Below, one piece after another: positions 8,499 through 17,121 of a stretch of 64,000 bases of DNA. Every line of letters starts with the position of its first letter. The first letter of the stretch is position 1. The position numbers were made by a program, and so were the translations under genes. Location of the stretch: NCBI RefSeq assembly GCF_026011795.1, contig NZ_BRVS01000002.1:1-64000 (forward strand). The letters are read 5' to 3'. Source of the stretch: Arthrobacter mangrovi. Lineage in GTDB: Bacteria; Actinomycetota; Actinomycetes; Actinomycetales; Micrococcaceae. The notes under the pieces were generated by a model. It had not been told where the DNA came from and ran no database searches. It worked only from the letters and a program-made list of their open reading frames with translations.

Positions 8499-9268
8499 TA
8501 CGGCCTCTCCTGCAGATTGATGGATACTCTTCTGGTGCCTGGCGCCGGCTCGGAATTCCGAACCGCAGACCTTGTTCGCCCCACGGGAATGTGGGTCGTA
8601 CAGACGTGGCCCCCGCTCGAGAGGGTGGACAGGCGGCGCACATCCACTCCGAGCAGTCGGGCAAAAACTTCGGTTTCGCTGTCGCAGAAAGCGGGGAACT
8701 CCGCCGCGAGCTGCTGGATCGGGCAGTGCCCCTGGCACAGCTGCACTGCCAGCATGGTGCTGTGCGGCGACTTCTGGCCAACCACGGTGGTCGAGCCGAC
8801 GAAGCCGTCTTCGCTCAAGGCCTTGGCCAGCGCCTCGGCCTTCGCCTCGATCTCCGGCCCTGCCGCCTCGACGACGGGGCGGTAGCGTTGTTCCATGTCG
8901 GCGTAGCGCCGCCGGGCGAAGGCCGCCACGGCTTCCTCGCCGGCCGCCTCGGACAGCGCGTTGAGGGCGTCGCGGGCGATCACCAGGTAGTCATCGCCGA
9001 GCTTCGACTGGCCCTGCCGGCTGAGCACATAGCGGCGGGCGGGACGCCCTGCCCCGGTGGCCGAGTTGGTGACCAGCTTGATCTCGATCAGGCCGGCGCG
9101 TGAGAGCGCATCCAGGTGCCGCCGGACCGCCGCGGGCGTGAAGCCCAGGATCTCGCCCAGCTCAGCGGCGCTGACCGGGCCGTGCTCCAAAACGGCGTGC
9201 AGGACCTTGTCCCGCGTGCGCTCCTCGGTTTCCGCCGCCTGGGCGCGCGAAGAGGGAGGGTTGGTCAT
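8498..9268 (-). CDS. sufR: SufR-type Fe-S-sensing repressor of the suf operon
   Basis: Winged helix-turn-helix regulator of the ArsR/DeoR-like SufR group, 256 aa counted from the ATG at 9268 (a GTG three codons upstream is possible). The HTH is near residues 30-62 ([30 protein letters not shown]). C178, C182, C195 and C223 sit in the C-terminal half, and the C-x3-C-x12-C arrangement fits the [4Fe-4S] ligands of actinobacterial SufR. It is the first gene of the operon and overlaps sufB, so autoregulation in response to cluster supply is expected from the family. Confidence 0.92.
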   Translation of the reverse strand: MTNPPSSRAQAAETEERTRDKVLHAVLEHGPVSAAELGEILGFTPAAVRRHLDALSRAGLIEIKLVTNSATGAGRPARRYVLSRQGQSKLGDDYLVIARDALNALSEAAGEEAVAAFARRRYADMEQRYRPVVEAAGPEIEAKAEALAKALSEDGFVGSTTVVGQKSPHSTMLAVQLCQGHCPIQQLAAEFPAFCDSETEVFARLLGVDVRRLSTLSSGGHVCTTHIPVGRTRSAVRNSEPAPGTRRVSINLQERP

Positions 9269-9368
9269 GGAATACACAACACAATCATGACTTAATCTCT
9301 TCCCGCCCTCCAGTAAGGCGCCCCTTAGCGCGGGCCGGAAAGGCCGCGGCGGGTGCCTCTACGTCGCG

Positions 9369-9374
9369 TAGAAT
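9369..9374 (+). promoter_or_regulatory. -10-like box, probable leaderless promoter of the ABC exporter genes
   Basis: TAGAAT ends 6 nt before the GTG at 9381 and no ribosome binding site is present. It overlaps a short perfect inverted repeat at 9358-9372 (TCTACG, TCG, CGTAGA), which could serve as an operator or be chance. Confidence 0.45.
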
Positions 9375-9380
9375 GTTCTG

Positions 9381-10337
9381 GTGCCTCATTCCGATCCCTG
9401 CCTCGACATCCAGGGGCTCGTCAAAGATCTTGGGCCGGTCGCGGCGCTGGACGGCAAGATGGTCCGCGTAATCGACGGCGTGCACCTGCGCGCCTTCCCG
9501 GGCCAGGTTACCGCGCTGCTCGGTGCCAACGGGGCCGGCAAGACGACCACGCTCGAGTGTGCCCAGGGCCTGACCCGGCCCAACGGCGGCAGCGTCCGGC
9601 TCCTCGGCAAGGATCCTTTCGAAGCCGGAGCCGGCCTGCGCAGCCGCGTCGGAGTCATGCTGCAGGAAGGCGGCCTGCCCCAGGCCATCCGGCCCGTTCC
9701 GCTGCTGCGCCACGTGGCCGGCATGTACAGCAGGCCGCGCAGCGTCGACGACCTCGTCGAGCGGCTGGGCATCCACCACTTCTCCAACACCCCGATCCGC
9801 CGCCTCTCCGGCGGCCAAAAACAGCGGGTCGCCCTCGCCGCGGCGCTGGTCGGAGACCCCGAAGTCCTGTTCCTGGACGAGCCCAGCGCCGGCCTCGACC
9901 CGCAGTCCCGCGCAGTGGTCTTCGACCTGATCCAGGAGCTGCGTGCCGAGGGACTGGGCATCATCCTCACCACGCACCTTATGGACGACGCGCAGCGCCT
10001 GGCGGACTACGTCTTCATTATCGACGCCGGCAAGACAGTCGCCCACGGAACCGTCGCGGAACTGACGAAGGCCACGGACGAAAGCGCCGGCGTCGAACGC
10101 CTCCTGACGTTCGACGCCCGCCCCGGGCTGGACCTGGCCGAACTGCGGGCCCTGCCCCTCGAAGTGCACGAGGCCGTGCCCGGACGCTACACCGTGACCG
10201 GGGCACTGGCGCCGGAGCATCTGGTGCGGCTGGCGCAGTTCTGGGCCGCGCACGGCGTGATGCCGGCGGCGATCCACATGGCGCCGCGTTCACTGGAAGA
10301 CGTCTTCCTCGACATTTCCGGAAAGGAGCTGCGGTGA
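9381..10337 (+). CDS. ABC-2 type exporter ATP-binding protein
   Basis: Cytoplasmic ATPase of a drug- or polymer-type ABC exporter, 318 aa. Walker A is GANGAGKTTT, the signature LSGGQKQRV, Walker B VLFLDEPSAGLD, and the switch histidine is in TTHLMDDA. The last about 90 residues form an accessory domain common in CcmA/DrrA-like exporter ATPases. The start is GTG at 9381, behind a -10-like box. The GTG of the permease gene overlaps its stop. It is divergent from sufR and upstream of ctaA, an arrangement I associate with Micrococcaceae; the substrate is unknown. Confidence 0.88.
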   Translation: MPHSDPCLDIQGLVKDLGPVAALDGKMVRVIDGVHLRAFPGQVTALLGANGAGKTTTLECAQGLTRPNGGSVRLLGKDPFEAGAGLRSRVGVMLQEGGLPQAIRPVPLLRHVAGMYSRPRSVDDLVERLGIHHFSNTPIRRLSGGQKQRVALAAALVGDPEVLFLDEPSAGLDPQSRAVVFDLIQELRAEGLGIILTTHLMDDAQRLADYVFIIDAGKTVAHGTVAELTKATDESAGVERLLTFDARPGLDLAELRALPLEVHEAVPGRYTVTGALAPEHLVRLAQFWAAHGVMPAAIHMAPRSLEDVFLDISGKELR

Positions 10338-11077
10338 ACGCCCCCGCCCCGCTGCTGCGCCGTGTCCTGCTGCAGGGCCGCTACGAGACGGTGGCCATGC
10401 TGCGCAACGGCGAACAGCTGCTCATCGCGGTGATCCTGCCGCTGATGGCGCTGGTCGGCCTCTCCATCACACCCCTGCTCGACGAGTTCACCGACAGCCG
10501 GATCGACATGGCGGCGCCGGGCGTGCTGGCCCTGTGCGCCGTGTCTACCGGGCTCACCGGCCAGGGCATCGCCACCGGCTTCGACCGCCGCTACGGCGTC
10601 CTGCGCTTCCTGTCCACCACTCCCCTCGGCCAAAGCGGGCTGATCCTCGGCAAGGTCATCGCGGTCCTCACGGTGCTGGCCATCCAGACCGTGGTGATCT
10701 CCACCGTGGCGCTGCTGCTGGGCTGGCACCCGGCGCCGGCCGGCATCGCCCCCGCGCTCGTGCAGCTGGTGCTCGGCGCCGGCGCATTCACCTCCCTCGG
10801 CCTGCTGATTGCGGGCACGGTGCGGCCCGAAGCGACACTTGCCATCACCAACCTGCTGTGGGTGCTGCTGGCGGCCGCCGGCGGCATCCTGTTCCCGATC
10901 GCCAGCTGGCCGGACGTGTACGAGCCGGCGGCCCACCTGCTGCCTTCCACCGCCCTGGGCGACGCGCTGCGCAGCGCGCTCATGCAGGCCGAATTCAACC
11001 TCACCGCCTCAATTGTTCTGCTGGTTTGGACCGTCGTGGCCAGCCTGGCAGCCATCCGCTGGTTCAAATGGAGCTGA
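10334..11077 (+). CDS. ABC-2 type exporter permease
   Basis: Membrane partner of the preceding ATPase, 247 aa with about six hydrophobic segments. It contains the ABC-2 permease landmarks RNGEQLLIAVILPLMAL near the N-terminus and an FLSTTPLGQSGLILGK coupling loop. The GTG start overlaps the ATPase stop codon (GTGA). The stop is followed 4 bp later by ctaA, so the three genes probably share a transcript. Confidence 0.87.
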   Translation: MNAPAPLLRRVLLQGRYETVAMLRNGEQLLIAVILPLMALVGLSITPLLDEFTDSRIDMAAPGVLALCAVSTGLTGQGIATGFDRRYGVLRFLSTTPLGQSGLILGKVIAVLTVLAIQTVVISTVALLLGWHPAPAGIAPALVQLVLGAGAFTSLGLLIAGTVRPEATLAITNLLWVLLAAAGGILFPIASWPDVYEPAAHLLPSTALGDALRSALMQAEFNLTASIVLLVWTVVASLAAIRWFKWS

Positions 11078-11081
11078 CACT

Positions 11082-12041
11082 ATGACCGGAACACCACACG
11101 CCCAGCGACGGGAGACCGGCGGACTGCCGCAGCGGCTTCCGCTGGAACCCAACAAGACCGTCCGGTCCCTGGCCGTGGCGTCGCTGGTCTCGGAAATCCT
11201 CATCGTGGTGACGGGCGGCGCCGTCCGGCTGACCTCCTCCGGCCTCGGCTGCCCGACCTGGCCCAAGTGCACCCCTGAGTCCCTGCATGCCACCGCGGAA
11301 ATGGGCATCCACGGCGCCATCGAATTCGGCAACCGGCTGCTGACCTTCGTGCTAGTGGCAATCGCCTTCGCGATGCTGGTCTCGGTCTGGCGGATGGCAA
11401 AGCAGCGGAAGGACCTCTTCCGGCTGTCCATCGCGCTCCTGGCCGGCATTCCCGCGCAGGCCGTGATCGGCGGGATCACCGTCTGGACGCACCTGAACCC
11501 GTGGGTCGTCGGATGCCATTTCGTCGTCTCGATGTCCATGGTCACCCTGGCCACCCTGCTGGTCCACCGCGCGTGGCTGGACAACGAGCGCGCCTCCACC
11601 GTGGTGCAGCGGTTCACGACGTCGACCGTGCGCCAATTGCTGTGGGCCCTCGCCGTCCTGAGCGGGCTGGCGATCCTCCTCGGCGTCATGGTGACCGGAT
11701 CCGGCCCCCATGCCGGGGACGCGATGGCCCCGCGCAACAATCTCCATCCGGACCTGATCACCCGCGTCCACGTCCTGCCCGTGTACCTGCTCGTCGCCAC
11801 CACCGTGGTGCTGCTGGTGATGGCCTACCGCAACCCCCGCTTCGTCCCGCTGCGCCGCCCGCTGCTGCTTTTCGCCGCCGTGGTCGCGCTGCAGGCTGTC
11901 ATCGGCTACTGGCAGCACTTCACCGGCCTCCCCATCCTGCTGGTGGGTCTGCACATGCTCGGGGCGTCGCTGCTCGCCGCCGCCTGCGCCCACGTCGTCT
12001 ACGTAGGCGTCACCCGGCAGCCGGCGGCCCTCCGGCACTAA
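11082..12041 (+). CDS. ctaA: Heme A synthase CtaA (COX15)
   Basis: Integral membrane monooxygenase that oxidises the C8 methyl of heme O to give heme A for cytochrome c oxidase, 319 aa with about eight helices. The cysteine pair in LGCPTWPKC and the helix histidines (IHGAIEFGNRL, VGCHFVVS, RVHVLPVYLL, GLHMLGASLL) match CtaA heme-binding positions. The start ATG lies 4 bp after the ABC permease stop. The heme O synthase gene ctaB, the preceding step, is about 5 kb away on the other strand, separated by the catabolic cluster. Confidence 0.93.
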   Translation: MTGTPHAQRRETGGLPQRLPLEPNKTVRSLAVASLVSEILIVVTGGAVRLTSSGLGCPTWPKCTPESLHATAEMGIHGAIEFGNRLLTFVLVAIAFAMLVSVWRMAKQRKDLFRLSIALLAGIPAQAVIGGITVWTHLNPWVVGCHFVVSMSMVTLATLLVHRAWLDNERASTVVQRFTTSTVRQLLWALAVLSGLAILLGVMVTGSGPHAGDAMAPRNNLHPDLITRVHVLPVYLLVATTVVLLVMAYRNPRFVPLRRPLLLFAAVVALQAVIGYWQHFTGLPILLVGLHMLGASLLAAACAHVVYVGVTRQPAALRH

Positions 12042-12093
12042 CGAAACCGCCCGCCCCGCAGCGTCGCCCGGCGGCGGAGAGGTGCCGGCGGGG

Positions 12094-12846
12094 CTACGGC
12101 ATCACGTCACCGCTGTTAGGCCCCAGGGTCTGCCCGGTGTACAGATCTCCACCGGGCGAAGACGCCAGCAGCAGGGCGGTGGGCGCCACCTCGCGTGCCT
12201 GTCCGAAGCGGCCGATGGGCAGCTCTGCCTGCTTGGACGCCTTCCACTCTTCAGAGAGTCCGTCGATCAGCGGAGTAAAGATCGGCCCCGGCGCTATCGC
12301 ATTGACCAGGATCTTGTGCGCAGCCAGCTCCAGTGCCATGGCCTTGGTCATGCCGATCACTCCGGCTTTGGCAGCCACGTAGTGCGTCAAACCGACCCCG
12401 CCCTTGAGCCCCAGCTGGGACGCGATGTTGATGATCCTTCCGCCGCCGCGCTCCACCATGTGCGGCGCAGCCCAGCGCGCAGCAAGGAACACGCCCTTCA
12501 GGTCCACGGCGAGGGTCCTGTCGAACGTCGCTTCGCTCATTTCCAGCAGCGGCGTTTCGTCGAGGATGCCGGCGGCGCTGACCAGGATGTCGATGCCGCC
12601 GAACCGGTCGGCGACATCGTCCATCGCGTTCCTCACGGCCTCGCCGTCGGTGACGTCCACAGTGAGGGCCGCGGTACGGCCGGCGAAGGCACCGGCTTCC
12701 TCCGCGACCGCCGAGGCGTTCCGTTCGTCCCGGTCGAGCACCGCGACATCGGCGCCCTCCTGGGCGAAGAGCAGCGCGATGGCTGCACCGATTCCGCTGC
12801 CTCCGCCGGTAATGGCCGCGACCTTGCCTTCGAGCTGTCGTCCCAT
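12094..12846 (-). CDS. SDR family NAD(P)-dependent oxidoreductase
   Basis: Classical short-chain dehydrogenase/reductase, 250 aa. The cofactor loop is TGGGSGIG (residues 14-21). D38 after VAVLDRD suggests NAD preference. The catalytic Ser lies in INIASQLGL and the catalytic Tyr-Lys in HYVAAKAG. The start is the ATG at 12846 behind AAAGGA. It is the last gene of a five-gene minus-strand unit. The substrate is not predictable from sequence; the two neighbouring SDRs may carry out sequential alcohol or carbonyl oxidations. Confidence 0.85.
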   Translation of the reverse strand: MGRQLEGKVAAITGGGSGIGAAIALLFAQEGADVAVLDRDERNASAVAEEAGAFAGRTAALTVDVTDGEAVRNAMDDVADRFGGIDILVSAAGILDETPLLEMSEATFDRTLAVDLKGVFLAARWAAPHMVERGGGRIINIASQLGLKGGVGLTHYVAAKAGVIGMTKAMALELAAHKILVNAIAPGPIFTPLIDGLSEEWKASKQAELPIGRFGQAREVAPTALLLASSPGGDLYTGQTLGPNSGDVMP

Positions 12847-12865
12847 CGCAAGTCCTTTTCGAAAT

Positions 12866-13696
12866 TCAGCTTGGCCAGCGGACGGTCAGTCCGCCGTCGA
12901 CCGTGAGCTGCTGTCCGGTGACGTAGGCAGAGTCGTCGCTGGTCAGGAAGCGGATCGCGCGGGCGGCTTCGTCGACGTTGCCCACGCGGCCCCAGGGGAT
13001 GATGTTGCCGGCGGCGTCGAGGCCGGCCCGCCCCAGCGAATTGACCGGATCCAGGGATTGCGGGCTCTCGATGAGGCCCGGGATGATGGCGTTGACCCGG
13101 ATCCGCCGCGGTGCCAGCTCCACCGCCAGCGAACGGCACAGGCCGAGCAGCCCGGCCTTCGCCGCGGCGTAGTGGCTGTGCTCTTCCCAGCCATAGACGC
13201 CGCCGGCGATCGACGAGGTGGCCACCATCGCCCCGCCGCGGTCCATCCGCGCGCTGCAGGAGCGGAAGACGCGCAGTACGCCCGAGAGGTCGACGGACAT
13301 CATGTCGTCCCAGGCCTGATCGGTCATCTCGGCCAGGGCCGCGCGGCGCAGGATACCGGCGGCGGCTACCGAGATGTCTAACCGCTCGAACTCATCGAGC
13401 GCGGCCTGCGCGAGGTGCTCCGTGTCCTCGAAACGGCGCACGTCCATGGGAACGGCCAGGCACTGGCCTCCGGCTTCCTCCACGGCGCGAACGGTATCGG
13501 TTGCGTCGTGGGGATCCGAAGGCAGGTATCCGATCACGCTGTGGGCACCGGCACGGGCGTAAGCTACGGCCAGTGCCCGGCCGATTCCGCTGCCGCCGCC
13601 GGAGATGACAGCGACCTTGCCCTCCAGTCCGTCGTCGCGGTCCAGGCGGCCGGCCCGCCCTTTGCCGTGGTCGCGGTTGGCGCCGCCGGAGGTCAT
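12866..13696 (-). CDS. SDR family oxidoreductase with extended N-terminus
   Basis: Short-chain dehydrogenase, 276 aa from the ATG at 13696, which overlaps the MFS stop as ATGA. An about 25-residue charged N-terminal extension precedes the Rossmann loop SGGGSGIGRA. The catalytic Ser is in VATSSIAGG and the Tyr-Lys in HYAAAKAG. The C-terminal YVTGQQLTVDGGLTV is the usual SDR ending. It lies 19 bp upstream of the second SDR gene. The substrate is unknown; the operon context points to catabolism of an imported compound. Confidence 0.84.
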   Translation of the reverse strand: MTSGGANRDHGKGRAGRLDRDDGLEGKVAVISGGGSGIGRALAVAYARAGAHSVIGYLPSDPHDATDTVRAVEEAGGQCLAVPMDVRRFEDTEHLAQAALDEFERLDISVAAAGILRRAALAEMTDQAWDDMMSVDLSGVLRVFRSCSARMDRGGAMVATSSIAGGVYGWEEHSHYAAAKAGLLGLCRSLAVELAPRRIRVNAIIPGLIESPQSLDPVNSLGRAGLDAAGNIIPWGRVGNVDEAARAIRFLTSDDSAYVTGQQLTVDGGLTVRWPS

Positions 13697-15030
13697 GCGA
13701 TCACCGTCGTCTTCTGATGGGCGTCGTGGATGGTGCGTGTCCCGGCCATGCACAGTGCGGAGATGAACAGCCCGCCCGTCCCGGTGATGATTGCCGCCCA
13801 GCCCGTCCCGACGCCCGCGGCGAGCAGGATGCTGAGCAGGCCGGAGCCGGCGATGCCGCCGACGGGTGCCATCACGTGGGCCACGTTGGTGCCCATGCCG
13901 CGCACGTGGGCGGGGAAGGACTCGCCCATGTAGAACAGGAGCGCCGCATAGGGGCCGGTGAGGAAGAAGAGCGTCAGCGCGTACAGGGGGATGATGACTG
14001 CCGGGATGCCCGGGCCCAGCAGCATGACCAGGCTGACGATGCCGCCCGCAAGCCAGCCGAGGACGACCGTGCGTTTCCGGGTGATTTTGTCCCCGAGCCA
14101 GCCGTGGAAGACGTAGCCAACGAACCCCACGGCATTGGCCAGGACCAGGATAACCAGCGCGTTGTCGAAGGAGACTCCCTTGGCGTCGACCAGGATGGTG
14201 GTGCCGAGGACCGAGAAGACCATGATGGAGATCCAGTTGAAGAACCAGGAGAGGGCCAGCAGGGTGGTGTGGCGGCGCAGCTGCGGGGTGAAGACATCCT
14301 TGACACCGGTGGCATGGTGCGCGGCCTCCTCGAGGTCGTGTTCGGCGGCGAGCCGGTGGGCGCCTTCGACGTCGCCGCCGGCGCGCCGGCGTTTGACTTC
14401 CTGCATGGCGGCGAAGGTGGGTGATTCCGGCAGCCGGAGGGCCAGCGCCACCACGACCAGGGACAGGACGGCGGCCACCACGAAGGTCCAGCGCCAGCCG
14501 ATGAGCGGGAGCAGCAGGGCCGAAAGGCCTGCCGAAATCAGCGCGCCGACCGGCCAGCCGCCCTGTACGAGGGAGTACATCAGGCCGCGGCTCTTGGCCT
14601 CTTTGTAAATCTCGTTCAAATAGACCGCGTTGACGACTTCCTCTGACATTGAGAAACCGGTGAAGGAACGGATGATGACGAGGCTTACGGCCCCGACCGC
14701 AAGTCCGGTCAGGCCGGAAGCCAGTGCCCCGCCGAGCATGAGGACTATGAGGGCTTTCTTGCGGCCCATCCGGTCGAGAATCGTGCCCACGAGCAGGGAG
14801 ACGATGAAGACGCCGATCGTGGCGAAGGTGTTGATCGCAGTGGATTGGGCGGTTGTCCAGCCGAAATCCTCGGCGATGACGGGCAGCAGGGTGCCGAAGA
14901 GCGTGTAGTCATAGACCGACGCCACCCAGGCAATGAAGCAGACAATCGAGACGTGGGTGATCGTCTTCTTGGTGATCTTGACGTTCCACGGCTCAACGGA
15001 GCGGCCGTGGGGGAGATTTGGCGTTGACAT
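13693..15030 (-). CDS. MFS transporter of the catabolic cluster
   Basis: Twelve-helix major facilitator permease, 445 aa from the ATG at 15030. MFS motif A is present as DRMGRKKALIV after helix 2, with a degenerate copy DKITRKRTVVLG in the second half. The layout resembles metabolite:H+ symporters for organic acids or sugar acids rather than drug exporters. A GTG at 15063 that overlaps the upstream stop (GTGA) would add 11 residues and is a credible alternative start. Context suggests it imports the substrate of the flanking imidase, asparaginase and dehydrogenases. Confidence 0.85.
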   Translation of the reverse strand: MSTPNLPHGRSVEPWNVKITKKTITHVSIVCFIAWVASVYDYTLFGTLLPVIAEDFGWTTAQSTAINTFATIGVFIVSLLVGTILDRMGRKKALIVLMLGGALASGLTGLAVGAVSLVIIRSFTGFSMSEEVVNAVYLNEIYKEAKSRGLMYSLVQGGWPVGALISAGLSALLLPLIGWRWTFVVAAVLSLVVVALALRLPESPTFAAMQEVKRRRAGGDVEGAHRLAAEHDLEEAAHHATGVKDVFTPQLRRHTTLLALSWFFNWISIMVFSVLGTTILVDAKGVSFDNALVILVLANAVGFVGYVFHGWLGDKITRKRTVVLGWLAGGIVSLVMLLGPGIPAVIIPLYALTLFFLTGPYAALLFYMGESFPAHVRGMGTNVAHVMAPVGGIAGSGLLSILLAAGVGTGWAAIITGTGGLFISALCMAGTRTIHDAHQKTTVIA

Positions 15031-15059
15031 GGCTGTTGCTTTCGTTGGCGCCAGGACCT

Positions 15060-15947
15060 TCACGTGTCCTGGCGGGGGTGGCGCGCCGCGAAGTCCCGGG
15101 CGAGGTCTTCCATGACGGCGAACTCGACGCCGTCGTGCTGCTGGATGTGGTCGAACAGCCGTTCAAGCATGAGCAGGTTCTGCGGCTTGCCGGACACATC
15201 GGGATGGATAGTGATGGGAAAGACGGCGTAGTCCATCTCGCGGTGGACCCAGTCGAACTGGTCCTTCCAAAGCTGCTCGATGTCCCGGGGGCTGACGAAG
15301 CCGTGGCTGTTGGGACTGGACTTGATGAACATCATCGGCGGCAGGTCGTCGAGGTACCACGAGGCCGGGATCTCGATGAGGTCGGTCTCCCGGCCCCGGA
15401 CCAGCGGCTTCATCCACTCCCGGGCGGACTCGGCGCCGTAGTCGATCTTGGTCCAGCTGTCGCCGACCCGCACGTAGTAGGGGGTGAAGTCGTCGTGCAT
15501 GAGGGAATGGTCGTAGAGGAACCCGCGCTCAAGCAGGATCTCGTTGGTCACCGGAGAAAACTCCCACCAGGGAGCCACGTAGCCTACCGGCTTGCGTCCG
15601 GACCGCTGCTCGATGAGGCTAGTGCAGTAGTCAAGGACTTCGGTCTCCTGCTTCCTTGTCATTGCGATGGGGTTTTCGTGGCTGTACCCGTGCACCCCGA
15701 TTTCGTGGCCGGCGGCCACGACGGCGTCGAACTGCTCCGGAAAGGATTCGACCGAGTGGCCCGGCCAGAACCAGGTCACCGGCATCTCCCTGCGCTGGGC
15801 GAGCTGAAGCAGGCGGGGCACGCCGACCTCACCGGCGAACAGGCCGCGGGAGATGTCCCCCGGGGAGTCCTCTCCGCCGTACGAGCCGAGCCAGCCGCCG
15901 ACGGCGTCGACGTCGATGCCGACCGAGACGTAGATCTTCTTGGACAT
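15060..15947 (-). CDS. Polysaccharide-deacetylase-fold amidohydrolase, PgdA/cyclic imidase-like
   Basis: NodB-fold hydrolase, 295 aa, without signal peptide, so cytoplasmic. Metal-site elements are the aspartates in VSVGIDVDA near the N-terminus and the histidines in [10 protein letters not shown] (about residues 86-92). The N-terminal signature [19 protein letters not shown] resembles HpPgdA and the cyclic imide hydrolases more than secreted peptidoglycan deacetylases. With no secretion signal and a permease and asparaginase alongside, hydrolysis of a cyclic imide or similar C-N ring is more likely than wall modification (inference). The start ATG follows AGAGGAGA. Confidence 0.8.
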   Translation of the reverse strand: MSKKIYVSVGIDVDAVGGWLGSYGGEDSPGDISRGLFAGEVGVPRLLQLAQRREMPVTWFWPGHSVESFPEQFDAVVAAGHEIGVHGYSHENPIAMTRKQETEVLDYCTSLIEQRSGRKPVGYVAPWWEFSPVTNEILLERGFLYDHSLMHDDFTPYYVRVGDSWTKIDYGAESAREWMKPLVRGRETDLIEIPASWYLDDLPPMMFIKSSPNSHGFVSPRDIEQLWKDQFDWVHREMDYAVFPITIHPDVSGKPQNLLMLERLFDHIQQHDGVEFAVMEDLARDFAARHPRQDT

Positions 15948-15977
15948 TGGTGTCTCCTCTACTGGCGGTGGATTTAC

Positions 15978-16946
15978 TTAGAGGTAGGCGTCGAAGACTC
16001 CGGGGAATTCTTCCGGCGGCGTGCCTTGGGAGAGAAGGACGGCGGCGAGGATCCGTGCCTGGAAAGGGTTGAGGTCCAGTGAAGGGACGGCACCTGCCGC
16101 AACCAAATCGATGCCGCCGCCGTTGCCGTAGGTGGGGACCACCGGCCCCCATGTCGCCCGGGTGCTGAGCACGACAATGCAGCCGCGGTCTGTCGCCTGC
16201 TTGACAGCTTCGGCGAACCCCGGTCCCGCGTTGCCGACTCCGGTACCGGCCAGAACCACGGCGTGGCTCCCGAGCTGCACGGCGTGGTCCAGCAGGGCCG
16301 GTGTCGCGCCCGGGTATGCGGTGACGATTTCCACCCGGGTGTCATCAAACGCGGCAGTAAGCGGTGGCAGGGCCGGGCACCGGCGGGGCATCGCCGTGAC
16401 CACGAGCCTTCCGCCTGCCATGTGGGCTACCTCGGTGCCGCCGCCGAACGGACTGTCCGCGGTGGTGTGGACCTTGCGGGCGCCGCGGGCGGAACGGACG
16501 GTTCCATTGAAACTGATGAGCGCTCCGGCCCCCCGCAAGTGCTCGTCGGCCGCCGCCCTCACCGCTTCCGCGACGTTGCGCGGGCCGTCCGTGTCCGGAC
16601 TGTCTGCGGTGCGCTGCGCACCCGTGACGACAACGGGCTTCGCGGACGCGTGCAGCAGGTCGAGCAGGAAGGTCGTTTCCTCAAGAGTGTCGGTACCGTG
16701 GGTGACCACCACGCCATCGGTACCTGGGTCGGAAACGGCCTGCTCGACAGCCTCGGCTATCCTTCGCAGGTCGGCCAGGTCCAGCCTGTAGCTGCCTGTG
16801 GTCAGGACATCGCGTGCGCTAACCGTGACATCGCGGTGAGGGGCGGGAACCAGGGCCGACGACGTATCGGTAGCGACAGCTCCCCCTGAGCCGTGGCTGC
16901 GCGAGGCAATAGTGCCGCCGGTGCCCAACAGCTGGATGCGGGCCAC
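15978..16946 (-). CDS. Type I/II asparaginase-family amidohydrolase
   Basis: L-asparaginase/glutaminase fold, 322 aa. The nucleophile threonine T12 is in GTGGTIAS and the second catalytic triad element is in HGTDTLEET (T85, D86), both intact. There is no signal peptide, so it is probably cytoplasmic. The start is a GTG preceded by AAAGGAGG at good spacing. It is the first gene of the five-gene unit. It may hydrolyse asparagine, but next to an imidase-like enzyme it could remove ammonia from a half-amide; this is inference. Confidence 0.86.
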   Translation of the reverse strand: MARIQLLGTGGTIASRSHGSGGAVATDTSSALVPAPHRDVTVSARDVLTTGSYRLDLADLRRIAEAVEQAVSDPGTDGVVVTHGTDTLEETTFLLDLLHASAKPVVVTGAQRTADSPDTDGPRNVAEAVRAAADEHLRGAGALISFNGTVRSARGARKVHTTADSPFGGGTEVAHMAGGRLVVTAMPRRCPALPPLTAAFDDTRVEIVTAYPGATPALLDHAVQLGSHAVVLAGTGVGNAGPGFAEAVKQATDRGCIVVLSTRATWGPVVPTYGNGGGIDLVAAGAVPSLDLNPFQARILAAVLLSQGTPPEEFPGVFDAYL

Positions 16947-17022
16947 CGTACGCCTCCTTTACGAGAGGGGCAGGTTCCTGGGCGCAGGCCGCCTCGGCAT
17001 GCAGGCGGCACCGGTTCCCAAA

Positions 17023-17038
17023 TATGACGCACATCATA
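17023..17038. promoter_or_regulatory. Operator-like inverted repeat over a -10 box upstream of the asparaginase gene
   Basis: TATGA-N6-TCATA, read on the minus strand as TATGATGTGCGTCATA, lies about 80 bp upstream of the GTG at 16946. Its left half, TATGAT, is a good -10 hexamer, so a bound repressor would block polymerase. The form resembles sites of GntR-family (FadR/VanR) regulators. No regulator gene is adjacent. A 7-bp hairpin (16988-16994 with 17003-17009) lies in the presumed leader. Confidence 0.5.
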
Positions 17039-17121
17039 CCAAGAAAAGTAAGTGAGCTTCCTATTGCAGGCTGGAAACCGTTTCCGCCGCCGGCGCGAGG
17101 GGCCGGGACGGGGCCTTTCGG

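Noticed and set aside
8499-8738. N-terminal extension of SufB into the sufR frame
   Set aside because: The frame is open but the extension overlaps SufR coding sequence and does not resemble SufB N-termini. The ATG at 8498 gives the family length.
9358-9372. TCTACG-TCG-CGTAGA inverted repeat as operator of the ABC exporter
   Set aside because: Short arms with a 3-nt spacer over a -10 box could be chance. Mentioned only in the promoter entry.
15060-15947. Cell-wall peptidoglycan deacetylase
   Set aside because: No signal peptide or anchor, and the gene is embedded with a permease and an asparaginase. An intracellular imidase-like role is more plausible.
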